A stretch of 64,000 nucleotides of DNA from assembly GCF_028714775.1 (NCBI RefSeq), contig NZ_JAQTLS010000002.1:1-64000 (forward strand). Reading direction: 5' to 3'. The notes under the pieces are model-generated. The model made no database searches. It had not been told where the DNA came from and saw only the letters and a list, made by a program, of their open reading frames with translations. Position 1 is the stretch's first letter, and each line of letters opens with the position of its first letter. The translations under genes were made by a program, and so were the position numbers. The DNA comes from Thiothrix sp. (GTDB lineage Bacteria; Pseudomonadota; Gammaproteobacteria; Thiotrichales; Thiotrichaceae). Positions 43,768 through 54,158 of this stretch are shown here, in pieces.

Positions 43768-45147
43768 ATGAGCAAAATGATACAGGCTGACAGCCAAATC
43801 CGCTGGCGCTACCAACTGTTCCTCGCTGACGGCTATTTGGTCGAAGCAAGCACAGACCCGCAAGGTGACATCCTGCAATTGGGGCAGGGTGACATGCACC
43901 CCAACATTGAAGCGGCATTGCTGGGCTTGCCAGAGGGAGAAAATACCCGTCTGATCATGATGGCATCGGAAGCTTTTGGCACACCCGACCCCGACGCGAT
44001 CCAAACCGTGCCGCGTGACGATTTCCCACCAGAACTGGGTTTGCAGCAAGGGCAAATCATCAGTTTCGCACTCCCTTCTGGGCAAGAGATTCCGGGGAAA
44101 ATATTGGGCATTGGGGATGCGGGTGTGCAGGTCGATTTCAATCACCCGCTAGCAGGGCATAATATCCGCCTTGATCTGGAAATCGTTGAGATAGTAGGAA
44201 AACCAACCATGCAAGCCATCCTCGCCAACCCTCGCGGCTTTTGTGCCGGTGTTGACCGCGCCATTGAAATTGTTGACCGGGCGCTGGAAGTGCTTGGCGC
44301 TCCCGTGTACGTGCGCCATGAAGTGGTGCATAACCGTTTTGTGGTGAATAACTTGCGTGATAAAGGCGCGATTTTTGTGCAGGAATTGGATGAAATCCCC
44401 GATGATGCCACCGTCATTTTCAGCGCCCACGGGGTTTCGCGGGCAGTGCAGGAAGAGGCTAAACGGCGCGGTTTGAAAGTATTCGATGCCACCTGTCCGC
44501 TGGTGACAAAGGTGCATATCGAAGTGGCACGTTACAGCCGTGAAGGGCGCGAAACCATCCTCATCGGGCACAAAAACCACCCAGAAGTGGAAGGCACGAT
44601 GGGGCAATACGACACTTCCCATGGCGGCGCAGTTTACCGGGTCGATTCCCCGCAAGAAGTAGCGGAACTACAGGTCAAGAATCCAGAAAAACTCGCTTTC
44701 GTCACCCAAACCACGCTGTCGGTGGACGATGCTTCCATCGTGATTGATGCCTTGCGCAGCCGCTTCCCCGCTATTATCGGGCCGAAAAAAGACGACATCT
44801 GTTACGCCACCCAAAACCGCCAAGATGCGCTGAAACGTTTGGCAGATGAAAGCGATTTGATTCTCGTGGTCGGTTCGCCCAACAGTTCCAATTCCAACCG
44901 TTTGCGCGAAATTGCCGAAAAGCGCGGTACACCCGCCCACCTGATCGACGGCGCAGAAGACATCCGTGCTGAATGGTTGCTGGGCAAAAGCAGCATCGGT
45001 GTCACCGCTGGCGCATCTGCCCCGGAAGTGCTGGTGGAAGGCGTGATTGCCTACCTGCAAGCGCAAGGGGCAAACGTCAAGGTACAGGATTCTGGCATTA
45101 CCGAAAACGTTTCCTTTGTGTTGCCTAAAGAGTTACGCGCAGATTAA
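43768..45147 (+). CDS. ispH: Fusion of FkpB-type peptidyl-prolyl isomerase and IspH
   Basis: Residues 1-147 form an FKBP of the SlpA/FkpB type ([33 protein letters not shown]). Residues 148-459 are a full IspH, the iron-sulfur enzyme that reduces HMBPP to IPP and DMAPP in the last step of the MEP isoprenoid route. Its Cys ligands lie in [14 protein letters not shown] (Cys159), [11 protein letters not shown] and [11 protein letters not shown]. In E. coli the two are adjacent separate genes. Here they are one frame without a stop. An ATG at 44209 with AGGA upstream matches the normal IspH start and could give free IspH as well. Confidence 0.9.
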   Translation: MSKMIQADSQIRWRYQLFLADGYLVEASTDPQGDILQLGQGDMHPNIEAALLGLPEGENTRLIMMASEAFGTPDPDAIQTVPRDDFPPELGLQQGQIISFALPSGQEIPGKILGIGDAGVQVDFNHPLAGHNIRLDLEIVEIVGKPTMQAILANPRGFCAGVDRAIEIVDRALEVLGAPVYVRHEVVHNRFVVNNLRDKGAIFVQELDEIPDDATVIFSAHGVSRAVQEEAKRRGLKVFDATCPLVTKVHIEVARYSREGRETILIGHKNHPEVEGTMGQYDTSHGGAVYRVDSPQEVAELQVKNPEKLAFVTQTTLSVDDASIVIDALRSRFPAIIGPKKDDICYATQNRQDALKRLADESDLILVVGSPNSSNSNRLREIAEKRGTPAHLIDGAEDIRAEWLLGKSSIGVTAGASAPEVLVEGVIAYLQAQGANVKVQDSGITENVSFVLPKELRAD

Positions 45148-45725
45148 TCATCTTCAGGCGCAGTGCAATGCGGGTTCCCCACCTTACAGGAGCTGATCCG
45201 CCCCGTTGTGGTTGCCATCGTGACCTTGTAACGGGTGCTGGAACTCGTTATCACGCTCAACGTACCGCCATTGGATACTTTCCCGCTTGGTTGGTAGTTG
45301 ATCAGCCGTGGGGTTGAGCTATTGCTGGTGATCGTAACGTTGGTGGCGCTAGGTACGGTATCTTGCAAAATGGTGTCTGGTGTATCCGCAGTGCCGTTAC
45401 CATCGGTATCGCAGGTATTGCCAGTATCGACTGCACCATCGGCATCGCAATCGACGAAGACGATCCAGCCACTATCAAAACCACCGGAGCTTGCGCAGCC
45501 TGACCCGCCACTGTTACGCACACACATGGCAGCGTTATAGTTGCGTTTGACGGCTTCGCCACGGGTGTAATTGATGGCTGAAACGAGCTGGTTGTTGAGG
45601 GCGGTTAGGCGGTTGTTTTCCATCATGCTGCTCAATGAGGGGGCGGCGACTGATGCCACGATGGCGACAACTGATAGCGTTACCATTAGCTCAATGAGCG
45701 TCATACCTTGCTGTTTATTGTTCAT
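45144..45725 (-). CDS. GspH/FimT-type pseudopilin
   Basis: The protein of about 193 residues has a short basic leader and the prepilin peptidase site [15 protein letters not shown], then a hydrophobic helix used to polymerise into pilus fibres. The rest is a pilin-like globular domain rich in Ser/Thr/Gly, with [20 protein letters not shown], a possible calcium-binding loop. It is likely a minor pilin of a type IV pilus. The ATG at 45725 follows GGAAAG; an ATG at 45737 is in frame. It overlaps the ispH 3' end by 4 bases. No other pilus genes are near. Confidence 0.8.
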   Translation of the reverse strand: MNNKQQGMTLIELMVTLSVVAIVASVAAPSLSSMMENNRLTALNNQLVSAINYTRGEAVKRNYNAAMCVRNSGGSGCASSGGFDSGWIVFVDCDADGAVDTGNTCDTDGNGTADTPDTILQDTVPSATNVTITSNSSTPRLINYQPSGKVSNGGTLSVITSSSTRYKVTMATTTGRISSCKVGNPHCTAPEDD

Positions 45726-45878
45726 GATGCTTTCCATTTCAGGTATGTTATTTTTAGGATTCTTAGAAAGTGAAGGCGTCCATGCCAAGCACGTACTTCC
45801 TTGAGGCATCAGTATACAAACATCACCGTGTATCGGCGGGCGCTAAAAGACAGACGGCTTACCAAGCCAGACCGCCCG

Positions 45879-47330
45879 CTATTTACGCCAAAAAGCCGGG
45901 GTTAAAAGTACCAACACTGTCATCAGTTCCAGCCGCCCCATGATCATGCACAGGCTCAGCCACCATTTGGAAAAGTCACTCAGCGGGGCGAAATTGGTTG
46001 AAACTTTCCCCAAGCCCAAGCCCATGTTGTTGATGGTCGCGGCTACTGCTGAAAATGCCGTGACTTGATCTTCGCCATCCGCCATCAGCCCCAGCATGAA
46101 AACCATGAAGACGAAGACGTAAATGAAGAAGAATCCCCAAACGCCCTTCACCACACTTTCTTCAACTACCTGTCCGTTGACTTTGATGGGGATTTGCGCA
46201 CGAGGATGCACCAGTAAGTTGATCTCGCGGATAGCTTGCTTAATGAGCAGTAACACGCGGATGTCTTTCATCCCACCTCCCGTTGAACCTGCGCAACCCC
46301 CGATAATGCTCAACATGGTGATCATGAGTGGCAAGAAATAAGGCCATGTGGAATGGTCGCCCAGAAATATCCCAGTACACGTCATTACCGACACTACATG
46401 CACGGAAGCGTAGCGCAATGCTTCAAATGCATCAGGATATTTTCCGTCAAAATACAGGATGGCAGCGGTCAACCCAATCGCAGACAACATGACCAAGATG
46501 TAAAAACGGAATTCCGAGTCTTCCAAATAAACGCTCAGGCTAGTTGCACGCCAAGCCATGAAATGCAGGCCGAAATTTGCACCCGCCAAAAACATGAATA
46601 GCACGGCGATATAATCAATGACGGGGTTATTAAAAAAGGCAAGGCTGGAATCGTAGTTGGAAAATCCGCCCGTCCCCATCACCGAGAAACTGTGCCCAAC
46701 CGCATCAAACCAAGACATTCCGGCAAGGCGGAAAGCCAGCACGCAGGCAATCGTCAAGGAAAGGTAGGTGTACCACAGCAGTTTCGCCGTGGTTGCAATG
46801 CGGGGTTCGAGTTTGGAATCTTTGACCGGGCCGGGCGATTCAGCTTTGTAGATTTGCATCCCCCCGACGCCCAACATTGGCAGGATCGCAACCGCAAGCA
46901 CAATGATCCCCATGCCCCCCAGCCAATGCAGTTCCGTGCGCCAAAATAAAATGGAACGTGGGAACCCATCCAGCCCGATAAAAACCGTGGCTCCGGTGGT
47001 GGTCAAACCGGATGTTGTTTCAAACACCGCATTGGCAAAACTTGAGTTTATCGAATCTGAAAAAACGAAAGGCAATGCGCCTGCCAGACTCAGTACCACC
47101 CAAAACAGGGTGACAATCAGGAAGCCGTCACGGGTGCGTAAGTTTGCCCTGACCCGCCTGACGGGCAACCACAATGCCGCACCTGCAACAAACAGTATGC
47201 CTCCGGCTTCCGCAAAAGGTGATACTTCGGGGTCATTCATCAACCAACCGACCAGAATCGGGGGTAACATGGTCAGGCTGAAAACCATCAGCAACAGACC
47301 CAAAATACGCTGGATGACACTGAGTTGCAT
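45879..47330 (-). CDS. trkH: TrkH potassium channel subunit
   Basis: TrkH forms the ion path of the Trk K+ uptake system in the inner membrane, gated by TrkA. The 483-residue polytopic protein has the selectivity-filter-like repeats TTSGLTTTGATVF, SVMGTGGFSNYDSS, VVSVMTCTGIFLG and a final MNN-type loop (INNMGLGLGKVS). It is the last gene of the def-to-trkH operon and lies 3 bases after trkA. Length is normal. Confidence 0.93.
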   Translation of the reverse strand: MQLSVIQRILGLLLMVFSLTMLPPILVGWLMNDPEVSPFAEAGGILFVAGAALWLPVRRVRANLRTRDGFLIVTLFWVVLSLAGALPFVFSDSINSSFANAVFETTSGLTTTGATVFIGLDGFPRSILFWRTELHWLGGMGIIVLAVAILPMLGVGGMQIYKAESPGPVKDSKLEPRIATTAKLLWYTYLSLTIACVLAFRLAGMSWFDAVGHSFSVMGTGGFSNYDSSLAFFNNPVIDYIAVLFMFLAGANFGLHFMAWRATSLSVYLEDSEFRFYILVMLSAIGLTAAILYFDGKYPDAFEALRYASVHVVSVMTCTGIFLGDHSTWPYFLPLMITMLSIIGGCAGSTGGGMKDIRVLLLIKQAIREINLLVHPRAQIPIKVNGQVVEESVVKGVWGFFFIYVFVFMVFMLGLMADGEDQVTAFSAVAATINNMGLGLGKVSTNFAPLSDFSKWWLSLCMIMGRLELMTVLVLLTPAFWRK

Positions 47331-47333
47331 AGG

Positions 47334-48707
47334 TCAGAAGTAGTTGATGCCGACCTGGAACAGTTTTTCAACCACAGGTACGTAGCGTTTGTCGGTAACG
47401 AACATGATGACGTGATCATTGGCTTCGATCAGGATATTTTCCATCGCCATCAGGACTTCCTCCTTGCGTACCAGTGCGCAAATGCTTGTGCCGGGTGGCA
47501 GCTTGATTTCTTCCAAACGCCTGCCGACCACGCGGGAGGTTTTGCGGTCGCCGTGGGCAATGATTTCAATGGCTTCCGCAGAGCCACGGCGTAAGGCATG
47601 GACAGCCACGATGTCGCCGCGCCGGATGTGGGTCAGCAGCGCCCCAATGGTCACTTGTTGCGGGGAAATGGCAAGGTCGATGGTATTTTCCACCAGATCG
47701 ACATAACTGGGGCGGTTGATCAGGCTGATGACCCGTTTCGCCCCCAGCCGTTTTGCCAGCATGGAGGAAAGGATATTGGCTTCATCGTCGTTGGTGGTGG
47801 CAATGAAAACATCGGTATTCTCGATATTTTCTTCCAACAGCAAGTCTTCATCGGCAGCGTCGCCTTCCAGCACGATGGCTTTGTCTAAGCGTTCGGCAAG
47901 TTTGGCGGCGCGGTCATTGTCTTTCTCAATGATTTTGACCTGATAACGCGAATCTTCCAGCAAGCGGGCAAGGCGGTTGCCGATGTTGCCACCACCCGCC
48001 AAAATGATGCGTTTGTAAGGCTTATCGAGCTTACGCAATTCACTGATGATGGCGCGGATGTGTTTGGGGCTGGCGATGAAAAATAGCTCATCATCCACCT
48101 CGACAATGGTTGCTTCGGTGGGGGTGATGGCCTTACCTCGGCGGAAAATAGCGGCAACCCGAGCTTTGAGGCCGGGCATGTGTTCACGCATTTCGCTCAG
48201 GTGATGCCCCACGAGTGGGCCACCGTGCAATGCCTTGATCGCCACCATCTGTATCTTACCCCCGGCAAAATCCAGCACCTGTAAGGCTCCCGGATGAGCC
48301 AGCAGGCGGAAAATGTACTCCGTCACCAGTTGTTCGGGGTTAATCAGCACATCAATCGGTACGGCTTCGGGGGTGAACAGTTCCTTGCGGTCAAGGTAAT
48401 GGGAGGAGCGGATACGGGCAATTTTGGTGGGGGTGCGGTACAGGGTGTGGGCAATTTGGCAGGCAACCATATTGATTTCATCGCTGTTCGTCACCGCAAT
48501 CAGCATGTCGGCGTCTTCGATCCCGGCGCGTTCCAGCACCCGTGGGTAGGAGGCTTGCCCCACTTCCACCCGTACATCCTGCTTTTCACGCAACTCCCGC
48601 AGGGCAGCGGCATTGGTATCGACGATGGTAATATCGTTGTCTTCGTGTGCCAGCGCCCCAGCGACTGAACGCCCCACTTGCCCCGCACCCAGAATCAGGA
48701 TTTTCAT
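47334..48707 (-). CDS. trkA: TrkA NAD-binding potassium uptake regulator
   Basis: The 457-residue peripheral membrane protein has two RCK units: the first starts with [20 protein letters not shown], the second with [18 protein letters not shown] near residue 233, each with a nucleotide-binding Gly motif followed by TrkA-C segments. It binds NAD(H)/ATP and gates TrkH. It sits between ntrX and trkH with 3-8 base gaps, so potassium uptake is co-transcribed with the NtrYX regulators. Confidence 0.95.
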   Translation of the reverse strand: MKILILGAGQVGRSVAGALAHEDNDITIVDTNAAALRELREKQDVRVEVGQASYPRVLERAGIEDADMLIAVTNSDEINMVACQIAHTLYRTPTKIARIRSSHYLDRKELFTPEAVPIDVLINPEQLVTEYIFRLLAHPGALQVLDFAGGKIQMVAIKALHGGPLVGHHLSEMREHMPGLKARVAAIFRRGKAITPTEATIVEVDDELFFIASPKHIRAIISELRKLDKPYKRIILAGGGNIGNRLARLLEDSRYQVKIIEKDNDRAAKLAERLDKAIVLEGDAADEDLLLEENIENTDVFIATTNDDEANILSSMLAKRLGAKRVISLINRPSYVDLVENTIDLAISPQQVTIGALLTHIRRGDIVAVHALRRGSAEAIEIIAHGDRKTSRVVGRRLEEIKLPPGTSICALVRKEEVLMAMENILIEANDHVIMFVTDKRYVPVVEKLFQVGINYF

Positions 48708-48715
48708 GCTGGTTT

Positions 48716-50098
48716 CTAACGTCCGTATTTTTTCGGATCAACATTGAGGGAACGCATTTTGCGGTACAGGTGGGTACGCTCCATTTTGACCTGATCGGCC
48801 AGTTTGCTGACGTTGCCATCGGCTTGCTTGAGTTGGTAAATCAGGTAATCGTGCTCAAACTGTTCGCGGGCTTGGCGCAGTGGCAACTCGAACAGGCTTT
48901 CGGGAATATGCCCCAGCCCTTCGCTAAATACCGGGATGCGCGTACCGATGGAATCTTCCACTTCGTCCAGCGACACTTCGGTTTCTGTACCCAAAATCAG
49001 CAAGCGTTGAACTAGGTTGCGCAGTTCGCGGATATTGCCGGGCCAAGTATGGTTACGCAGGAAATTTTGCGCCGACAGGGAAATGTGGCGGTAAGGCAGG
49101 CCGTCCTGCGCGGTAAGGGCATCCACGTAATGGTTGAGTAATTCCGGCACATCTTCCGGGTGTTCGCGCAAGGGTGGGAGCATCAGCGGAACCACGTTCA
49201 GCAGGTAATACAGTTCCTCGTTGAATTTCCCGCCGACCACATCGTCTTGCAGGTCGTGGGTGGAAGAGGCCATCAGGGTCACGTCGAGGTCAACCCATTC
49301 GTGCCCGCCAGTGCGCATGAAGCGGTTTTCTTTGAGCGCATTCAACAGGCGGATTTGCGCGTCGCTTTCCAGTTCGTAAATTTCTGCCAAATACAGCACG
49401 CCGCCATTGGCTTCGTCGAGCAGGCCGTATTGGATTTTGCCGTTTTCTTCCGCGCCGAACAGCAGTTTGCCGACGATGCTGCCCGAATTGTTCCCAGCAG
49501 ACAGTGCTGCACGTACAAACGGGCGATCTTTGCGGGCGCTGCGCGAGTGGATGTAACGCGCAAACGATTCCTTACCAACCCCCGGTTCGCCGTAGAGCAA
49601 TACGCGGGTATCGTGCTGGGCAATGCGCTTGGCCTGTTCGCGTAAGCGCTGCATGGCTTGGCTGGAACCTACCGGGTCTGGTGAACTTGCCACCTGTTTG
49701 CGCAATCCCCGGTTTTCCTGCTCCAGTTGGCTGGCACGCAGGCCGTTGTTGATGGTCAGCAGCATTTTTGCCATCGACAAGGGCTTTTCGATGAAATCGT
49801 AAGCGCCGAGTTTGGTGGCTTCCACCGCCGTTTCAATCGTGCCGTGACCGGACATCATGATTACCGGGCAGCACAGGCTATCGCTTTCACGCCATTCTTT
49901 GAGCAGGGAAATGCCATCTTGCCCCGGCATCCAAATGTCGAGCAGGATCAGGTCAGGTTTGCGGCTGCGGTGCAGTTCGCGTGCTTTCGCGGCATTTTCG
50001 GCGGTAACAACCCGATAGCCTTCGTCTTCGAGGATTTCGCTGACCAGTTGGCGAATATCTGGCTCGTCGTCCACGACCATGATGTATTGTGCTGTCAT
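48716..50098 (-). CDS. ntrX: NtrX-type response regulator without the GAFTGA loop
   Basis: The 460-residue regulator has a receiver domain (phospho-acceptor Asp54 in LLLDIWMPG), an AAA+ domain with a P-loop [13 protein letters not shown], and a C-terminal Fis-type helix-turn-helix ([20 protein letters not shown]). The sigma-54-contacting GAFTGA loop is missing: after KLLFGAE the sequence runs [16 protein letters not shown]. It is therefore unlikely to activate sigma-54 promoters and may act as a repressor or sigma-70 regulator, as reported for other NtrX proteins. It is 18 bases after its kinase gene ntrY. Confidence 0.85.
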   Translation of the reverse strand: MTAQYIMVVDDEPDIRQLVSEILEDEGYRVVTAENAAKARELHRSRKPDLILLDIWMPGQDGISLLKEWRESDSLCCPVIMMSGHGTIETAVEATKLGAYDFIEKPLSMAKMLLTINNGLRASQLEQENRGLRKQVASSPDPVGSSQAMQRLREQAKRIAQHDTRVLLYGEPGVGKESFARYIHSRSARKDRPFVRAALSAGNNSGSIVGKLLFGAEENGKIQYGLLDEANGGVLYLAEIYELESDAQIRLLNALKENRFMRTGGHEWVDLDVTLMASSTHDLQDDVVGGKFNEELYYLLNVVPLMLPPLREHPEDVPELLNHYVDALTAQDGLPYRHISLSAQNFLRNHTWPGNIRELRNLVQRLLILGTETEVSLDEVEDSIGTRIPVFSEGLGHIPESLFELPLRQAREQFEHDYLIYQLKQADGNVSKLADQVKMERTHLYRKMRSLNVDPKKYGR

Positions 50099-50116
50099 AT
50101 TCCCTGCTCCTTGTCC

Positions 50117-52285
50117 TTAATTCAGCGGAAAACGTATGCTAAGCATAGCGCCTCCGGCCTCGTGATTCCGCGCTGTCAGATGCCCGGCGTGCTCTTCCAC
50201 GATTTTTTTCACAATTGCCAAACCTAATCCTGTGCCTTTGTGCTTGCTGGTGACATACGGCTCAAACAAGCGTGGCAGTAATTCCGCCGGGATGCCAGCA
50301 CCGTTGTCTTGCATGCACAGGGAAACTTGGTTGGCATCTGCCCAGTACGTGGTGGTGATGGTAATGACACCTGCCGCCGTTTGGCTTTCCTCAAGCGCTT
50401 CCAAACCATTCTTGATCAGGTTGACCAGTAGCTGGCGGATGCGGTTTACATCCAAACGCAGTGGCGGGATACCCTCGCCCAGTTGCAGTTTGATGCTGAT
50501 ACGGGCTTCGTTCTGGCGGTACAACTCTGCCACTTCCTGCACCAGTGCATTCAGTTCAACCCGTTGCAAATGCAAGCTGGGGGCGCGGGCGTATTCACTG
50601 AAAGCATTCACCATCAACTTGAGGTTATCAACTTGTTGAATGATAGTATTAGTCATGCGTTTAAGGAAGCTGGCAGAATCTTCACTCAACTCGCCTGACA
50701 GTTTACGGGTCAAACGTTCGGCAGAAAGCTGGATCGGCGTCAGCGGATTTTTGATTTCATGCGCCAAGCGCCGCGCCACTTCGCCCCATGCAGCATCGTG
50801 TTCGGCTTGGATCAGGTCGGTGACATCATCGAATACCAGTACCGAGCCGCGTTGCCCCGAAGCATCCGCAGGCAGCGACGCACCCCGGCAAACCAGCAAT
50901 TGGCGTCCGCTTTCGCGTGTCAGGTTGATTTCAGATTGCCATTCGCTTTCGGTCGCCAGATTCTGCAAATGGGGCTGCACCACTTCGCAGAACGGTAGCA
51001 GGTCAGGCACGGAACTGCTGATTTCTTTCATCGCTTGCCCAACGTGATCCAGTAACGGTTGGCGCAGGATATTGGTGGCGGCGCTGTTGACGCGGCGGAT
51101 AATGCCGCTTTCGTCCAAAGTAATAACGCCGGAGGATAAGTGTTCCAACACCACGTGCAGGTAATCGTGTTCTTGTTGGAGTTGGCGGCGGGCTTGTTCG
51201 CGTTCCTGTTGGGCATCTGACAGGCGCTTGGTCATGGTGTTGAAAGAACGTGCCAATAAGCTGAAATCATCCTTTTCCTCGACGGGCAATTTCTTTTGCA
51301 AATCACCCGCAGCAACCGCCAATGTGCCTTCCACCAATGTGCGCACCGGGCTGGTGAGGCGGCGGGAAAAAATAAAGGCGGCCCACAGCGCAAACATGAC
51401 GGTCAACACCATGATCACGAGAATCATCAGGCGAAACGCATCTTTGATGGCATTACGCTGGAAATTAAGCAGCTTGTATTCGTTACGGGCGGCACTCACG
51501 CTGTCTGACAGGCTTTGCTCGCGTTCGGAAATTGGGAACAGCGCGGTAAGGATGCCTTCTTGCTGGTTATCAATCCCGTATTGCACGCGCATGGCAACCC
51601 GCGAAAATAGGTTTTTAGTCCCCACCGGCTCCAGCTTGTAATAATAATCGCGGACTTGCAGGGCTTGGAACAGGCTGCGGTCAGGCATCCGAGGGATCAA
51701 TGTCCCTGCGTCTGCCACGCCCACCGCCACCATATTATGGGAGTTGTCCAGCAGGAACACTTCCCGCGCCCCCATCTGTAAAAACTGATCCAATAAGGTG
51801 GCTATTTCACTGCGCCCCAAGCCCGCGATGGCATTTTTGAGCCGTTCCAGCTCCGCCAGATGTTGGCGGTTGCGGGTGGCTAGGGCAATTTCGCTCAAAT
51901 CGAGGGAGTCATCCAGCGCGTGTTCCACGGGTACGGAAAACCAACGGTCAATACGTTCCCCGATCAGGTTGATGGAAAACACAGAAACGATCAGTACCGG
52001 CAATAAGCTCAAGACCAAAAATCCCGTCATCAGCCGCAAGGTGAAACGCGACCCCGCTTGCCCGGTGCGCCACTGGTGAAAAACCCTGACCAAGTTGATC
52101 AGAATGACCAAACTCAACAGCAGCAGGATCGCAGCACTCAGGTAAAGATGCCAATCGCCGTAACGCGCGGCTTTTTCCGGGCTAATGGTCGCCATGTTCA
52201 GCAGCGACAGCGATACCACCAGCAGCGCAGAAATCATCGCTACCGGCAACCATTGCCAGATTGTTTTTTTCAGGGTATCGGCCAC
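50117..52285 (-). CDS. ntrY: NtrY-type membrane sensor histidine kinase
   Basis: The 722-residue kinase has N-terminal transmembrane helices (about 13-30, 48-66, 86-108) with a periplasmic region, a further helix, a HAMP linker, a PAS domain (LEHLSSGVITLDESGIIRRV) and a kinase core with HEIKNPLTPIQLSAERL (phospho-His), NLIKNGLEALEE and GTGLGLAIVKKIVEEHAG. It should phosphorylate NtrX; the signal is unknown, with nitrogen, redox and envelope status proposed elsewhere. Its start overlaps the DUF4390 gene by 16 bases. Confidence 0.93.
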   Translation of the reverse strand: MADTLKKTIWQWLPVAMISALLVVSLSLLNMATISPEKAARYGDWHLYLSAAILLLLSLVILINLVRVFHQWRTGQAGSRFTLRLMTGFLVLSLLPVLIVSVFSINLIGERIDRWFSVPVEHALDDSLDLSEIALATRNRQHLAELERLKNAIAGLGRSEIATLLDQFLQMGAREVFLLDNSHNMVAVGVADAGTLIPRMPDRSLFQALQVRDYYYKLEPVGTKNLFSRVAMRVQYGIDNQQEGILTALFPISEREQSLSDSVSAARNEYKLLNFQRNAIKDAFRLMILVIMVLTVMFALWAAFIFSRRLTSPVRTLVEGTLAVAAGDLQKKLPVEEKDDFSLLARSFNTMTKRLSDAQQEREQARRQLQQEHDYLHVVLEHLSSGVITLDESGIIRRVNSAATNILRQPLLDHVGQAMKEISSSVPDLLPFCEVVQPHLQNLATESEWQSEINLTRESGRQLLVCRGASLPADASGQRGSVLVFDDVTDLIQAEHDAAWGEVARRLAHEIKNPLTPIQLSAERLTRKLSGELSEDSASFLKRMTNTIIQQVDNLKLMVNAFSEYARAPSLHLQRVELNALVQEVAELYRQNEARISIKLQLGEGIPPLRLDVNRIRQLLVNLIKNGLEALEESQTAAGVITITTTYWADANQVSLCMQDNGAGIPAELLPRLFEPYVTSKHKGTGLGLAIVKKIVEEHAGHLTARNHEAGGAMLSIRFPLN

Positions 52286-52854
52286 ATCACTCCTTCACTT
52301 TCCAGTGAATAGCGGTCGGAAAACAGCGCTTGGACTTTCAACGGCAAGTTCAAGCTTTTGGGGCTGAGTTTTGCCGTTACGAAGATCGACGCATCATTGT
52401 TATAGGCGTTTTGAGGCAAGGCAGGCAAGGGGGAATCTTCCAGTGTTCCCATTTTCTCCAGTGCTGCAATCAGCGTCGGGAAGCTCCAATTCTCACCCGT
52501 ATCCAGCCGCACCAATTGGTATTGCTGGCTCAAGGGGTGGTAATTCAGTTCCGCCTTGATGGTTTGCAGGCGGCGTTGGGTATTCCACCACCACGTATTG
52601 TGCCACTCCAGATTGAAGCGGATTTCATTTTGCAACGTCATACCGTTGAGCAAGCCTTCACGCAGGTAATCGCTTAATTGGTAATCCAGCTTCACGTTGC
52701 TGAGCAAGGACTTGGGCTGTTCGCCGGGATAAACCGAAAACTCACGGAAGTGGATGCTGGCTTCCTCAGCTACCGCTTGCCCCAGCAACAGCGCCAGTAA
52801 TAGCCCGAGCAGTAATTGGCGCAATCCACGAAATGTCATAGCTGCCACATTCAT
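52270..52854 (-). CDS. DUF4390 periplasmic protein
   Basis: The protein of about 194 residues has a signal peptide (GLRQLLLGLLLALLLGQAVA) and a single beta-rich domain of the DUF4390 family with a Trp-rich LEWHNTWWWNTQRR and an LYQLV-like strand. The family occurs before ntrY in many gammaproteobacteria, which suggests a part in signal sensing; no function is proven. Its ATG (52854) overlaps the rsmB stop as ATGA and its 3' end overlaps ntrY. An internal ATG at 52839 is an alternative. Confidence 0.85.
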   Translation of the reverse strand: MNVAAMTFRGLRQLLLGLLLALLLGQAVAEEASIHFREFSVYPGEQPKSLLSNVKLDYQLSDYLREGLLNGMTLQNEIRFNLEWHNTWWWNTQRRLQTIKAELNYHPLSQQYQLVRLDTGENWSFPTLIAALEKMGTLEDSPLPALPQNAYNNDASIFVTAKLSPKSLNLPLKVQALFSDRYSLESEGVMWPIP

Positions 52855-54158
52855 TGTTTCCCACACCGCTTTTCCAGCAATGCATAATAAAACCCATCCA
52901 TGCCCGTATTCCCCGGCAGGATTTGTCGTCCCATTGGCAATGCACGTCCCCATCCGTCCCCGATGGTTTGATGCACCGCATCGTGTTGTTCCGCCACAAA
53001 TGCCGCGATTTGCTGGCTGTTTTCATCCGGTAAAATCGAACAGGTGGCGTATAGCAATTTGCCGCCCGGTTTCAAGGTTTGCCAAAGCGCCCGCAATAAC
53101 CGCGCCTGTTCCTGTTGTAAGGCTGGAATGTCGCTATCACGGCGCAATACCTTGATGTCGGGATGGCGGCGGATAACCCCGGTCGCGGAACAAGGTGCAT
53201 CCAGCAGGATACGGTCAAACAATTGCCCATCCCACCACGCGGCAATATTCCCGGCATCGGCAGCGACCACTTGCGCTTGTAACTGCAAACGCTGGAGGTT
53301 TTCCGTTACCCGCTGCAAACGGCTAGCGCTGCTATCCAACGCGATTACCTGTAAATCTAGCGTCTTTTCCAGCAAATGACTGGTTTTTCCACCCGGTGCG
53401 GCGCAAGCATCCAATACCCGCATTCCCGGTTGGCAATCCAGCAGGAAAGCTGCCAGTTGCGCCGCTGAATCCTGTACGGAAACCGCCCCAGCCGCAAAGC
53501 CCGGTAACTGTTCGACGCCCGCTGCTTTATGCAAGTTCAAGGCGCTGGCAACGTGAGGCACGGTTTCAGCCGCCAAGCCGCTATTTTCCAGTAATGCTAA
53601 GTAAGCGGCAGTGGTGTACTGGCGTTGGTTGACCCGCAACGTCATGGCAGCGTGGGTATTGCTGGCTTGCAGGATGGCTTCCCAATCATCAGGCCATGCG
53701 GTGCGGATACGCGCTAGTAACCAGTTGGGGAAGGCGTAACGCGCACTGTCCTGTTGGTCAGCTTGCGCCAGTAAAGCATCACGTTCACGTAGGAAGCGGC
53801 GTAACACGCCATTGACCAGCTTTTCCGCCCACGCTTTGCGCAGCTTTTTCACCGATTTGACCGTTTCATTGACGGCGGCGTGGTCGGGAGTGCGTTGGTA
53901 AATCAGTTGGTACAAGCCGACCCGCAGCAGGCATTCAACATCTTTGTCGGCGGCTTTGAGCGGCTTACCCAGCAATTGCGCCAATACGGCACTCAAACGT
54001 TCGTGCCAACGCAAACTGCCAAAACACAGGTCACGCAGTAATGGCTGTTCGGTGGCGGGCAACGCTTGGGCGACAGGTTGCTGCAAGACTTCGGTCAGGG
54101 AATCCCCGCCGTAAATGACTTGCTGCACAATGCGGGCAGCCGCAGCGCGGGTGCTCAA
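52851..54158 (-). CDS. rsmB: 16S rRNA (cytosine-967, C5) methyltransferase
   Basis: RsmB methylates C967 of 16S rRNA with SAM. The 435-residue protein has an N-terminal NusB-like RNA-binding domain (about 1-135) and a methyltransferase domain with DACAAPGGKTSHLLE, LDAPCSATGVIRRHPD and ATCSILPDEN, the two catalytic Cys motifs of this family. It overlaps fmt by 4 bases and the DUF4390 gene by 4. It is complete. Confidence 0.95.
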   Translation of the reverse strand: MSTRAAAARIVQQVIYGGDSLTEVLQQPVAQALPATEQPLLRDLCFGSLRWHERLSAVLAQLLGKPLKAADKDVECLLRVGLYQLIYQRTPDHAAVNETVKSVKKLRKAWAEKLVNGVLRRFLRERDALLAQADQQDSARYAFPNWLLARIRTAWPDDWEAILQASNTHAAMTLRVNQRQYTTAAYLALLENSGLAAETVPHVASALNLHKAAGVEQLPGFAAGAVSVQDSAAQLAAFLLDCQPGMRVLDACAAPGGKTSHLLEKTLDLQVIALDSSASRLQRVTENLQRLQLQAQVVAADAGNIAAWWDGQLFDRILLDAPCSATGVIRRHPDIKVLRRDSDIPALQQEQARLLRALWQTLKPGGKLLYATCSILPDENSQQIAAFVAEQHDAVHQTIGDGWGRALPMGRQILPGNTGMDGFYYALLEKRCGKQ

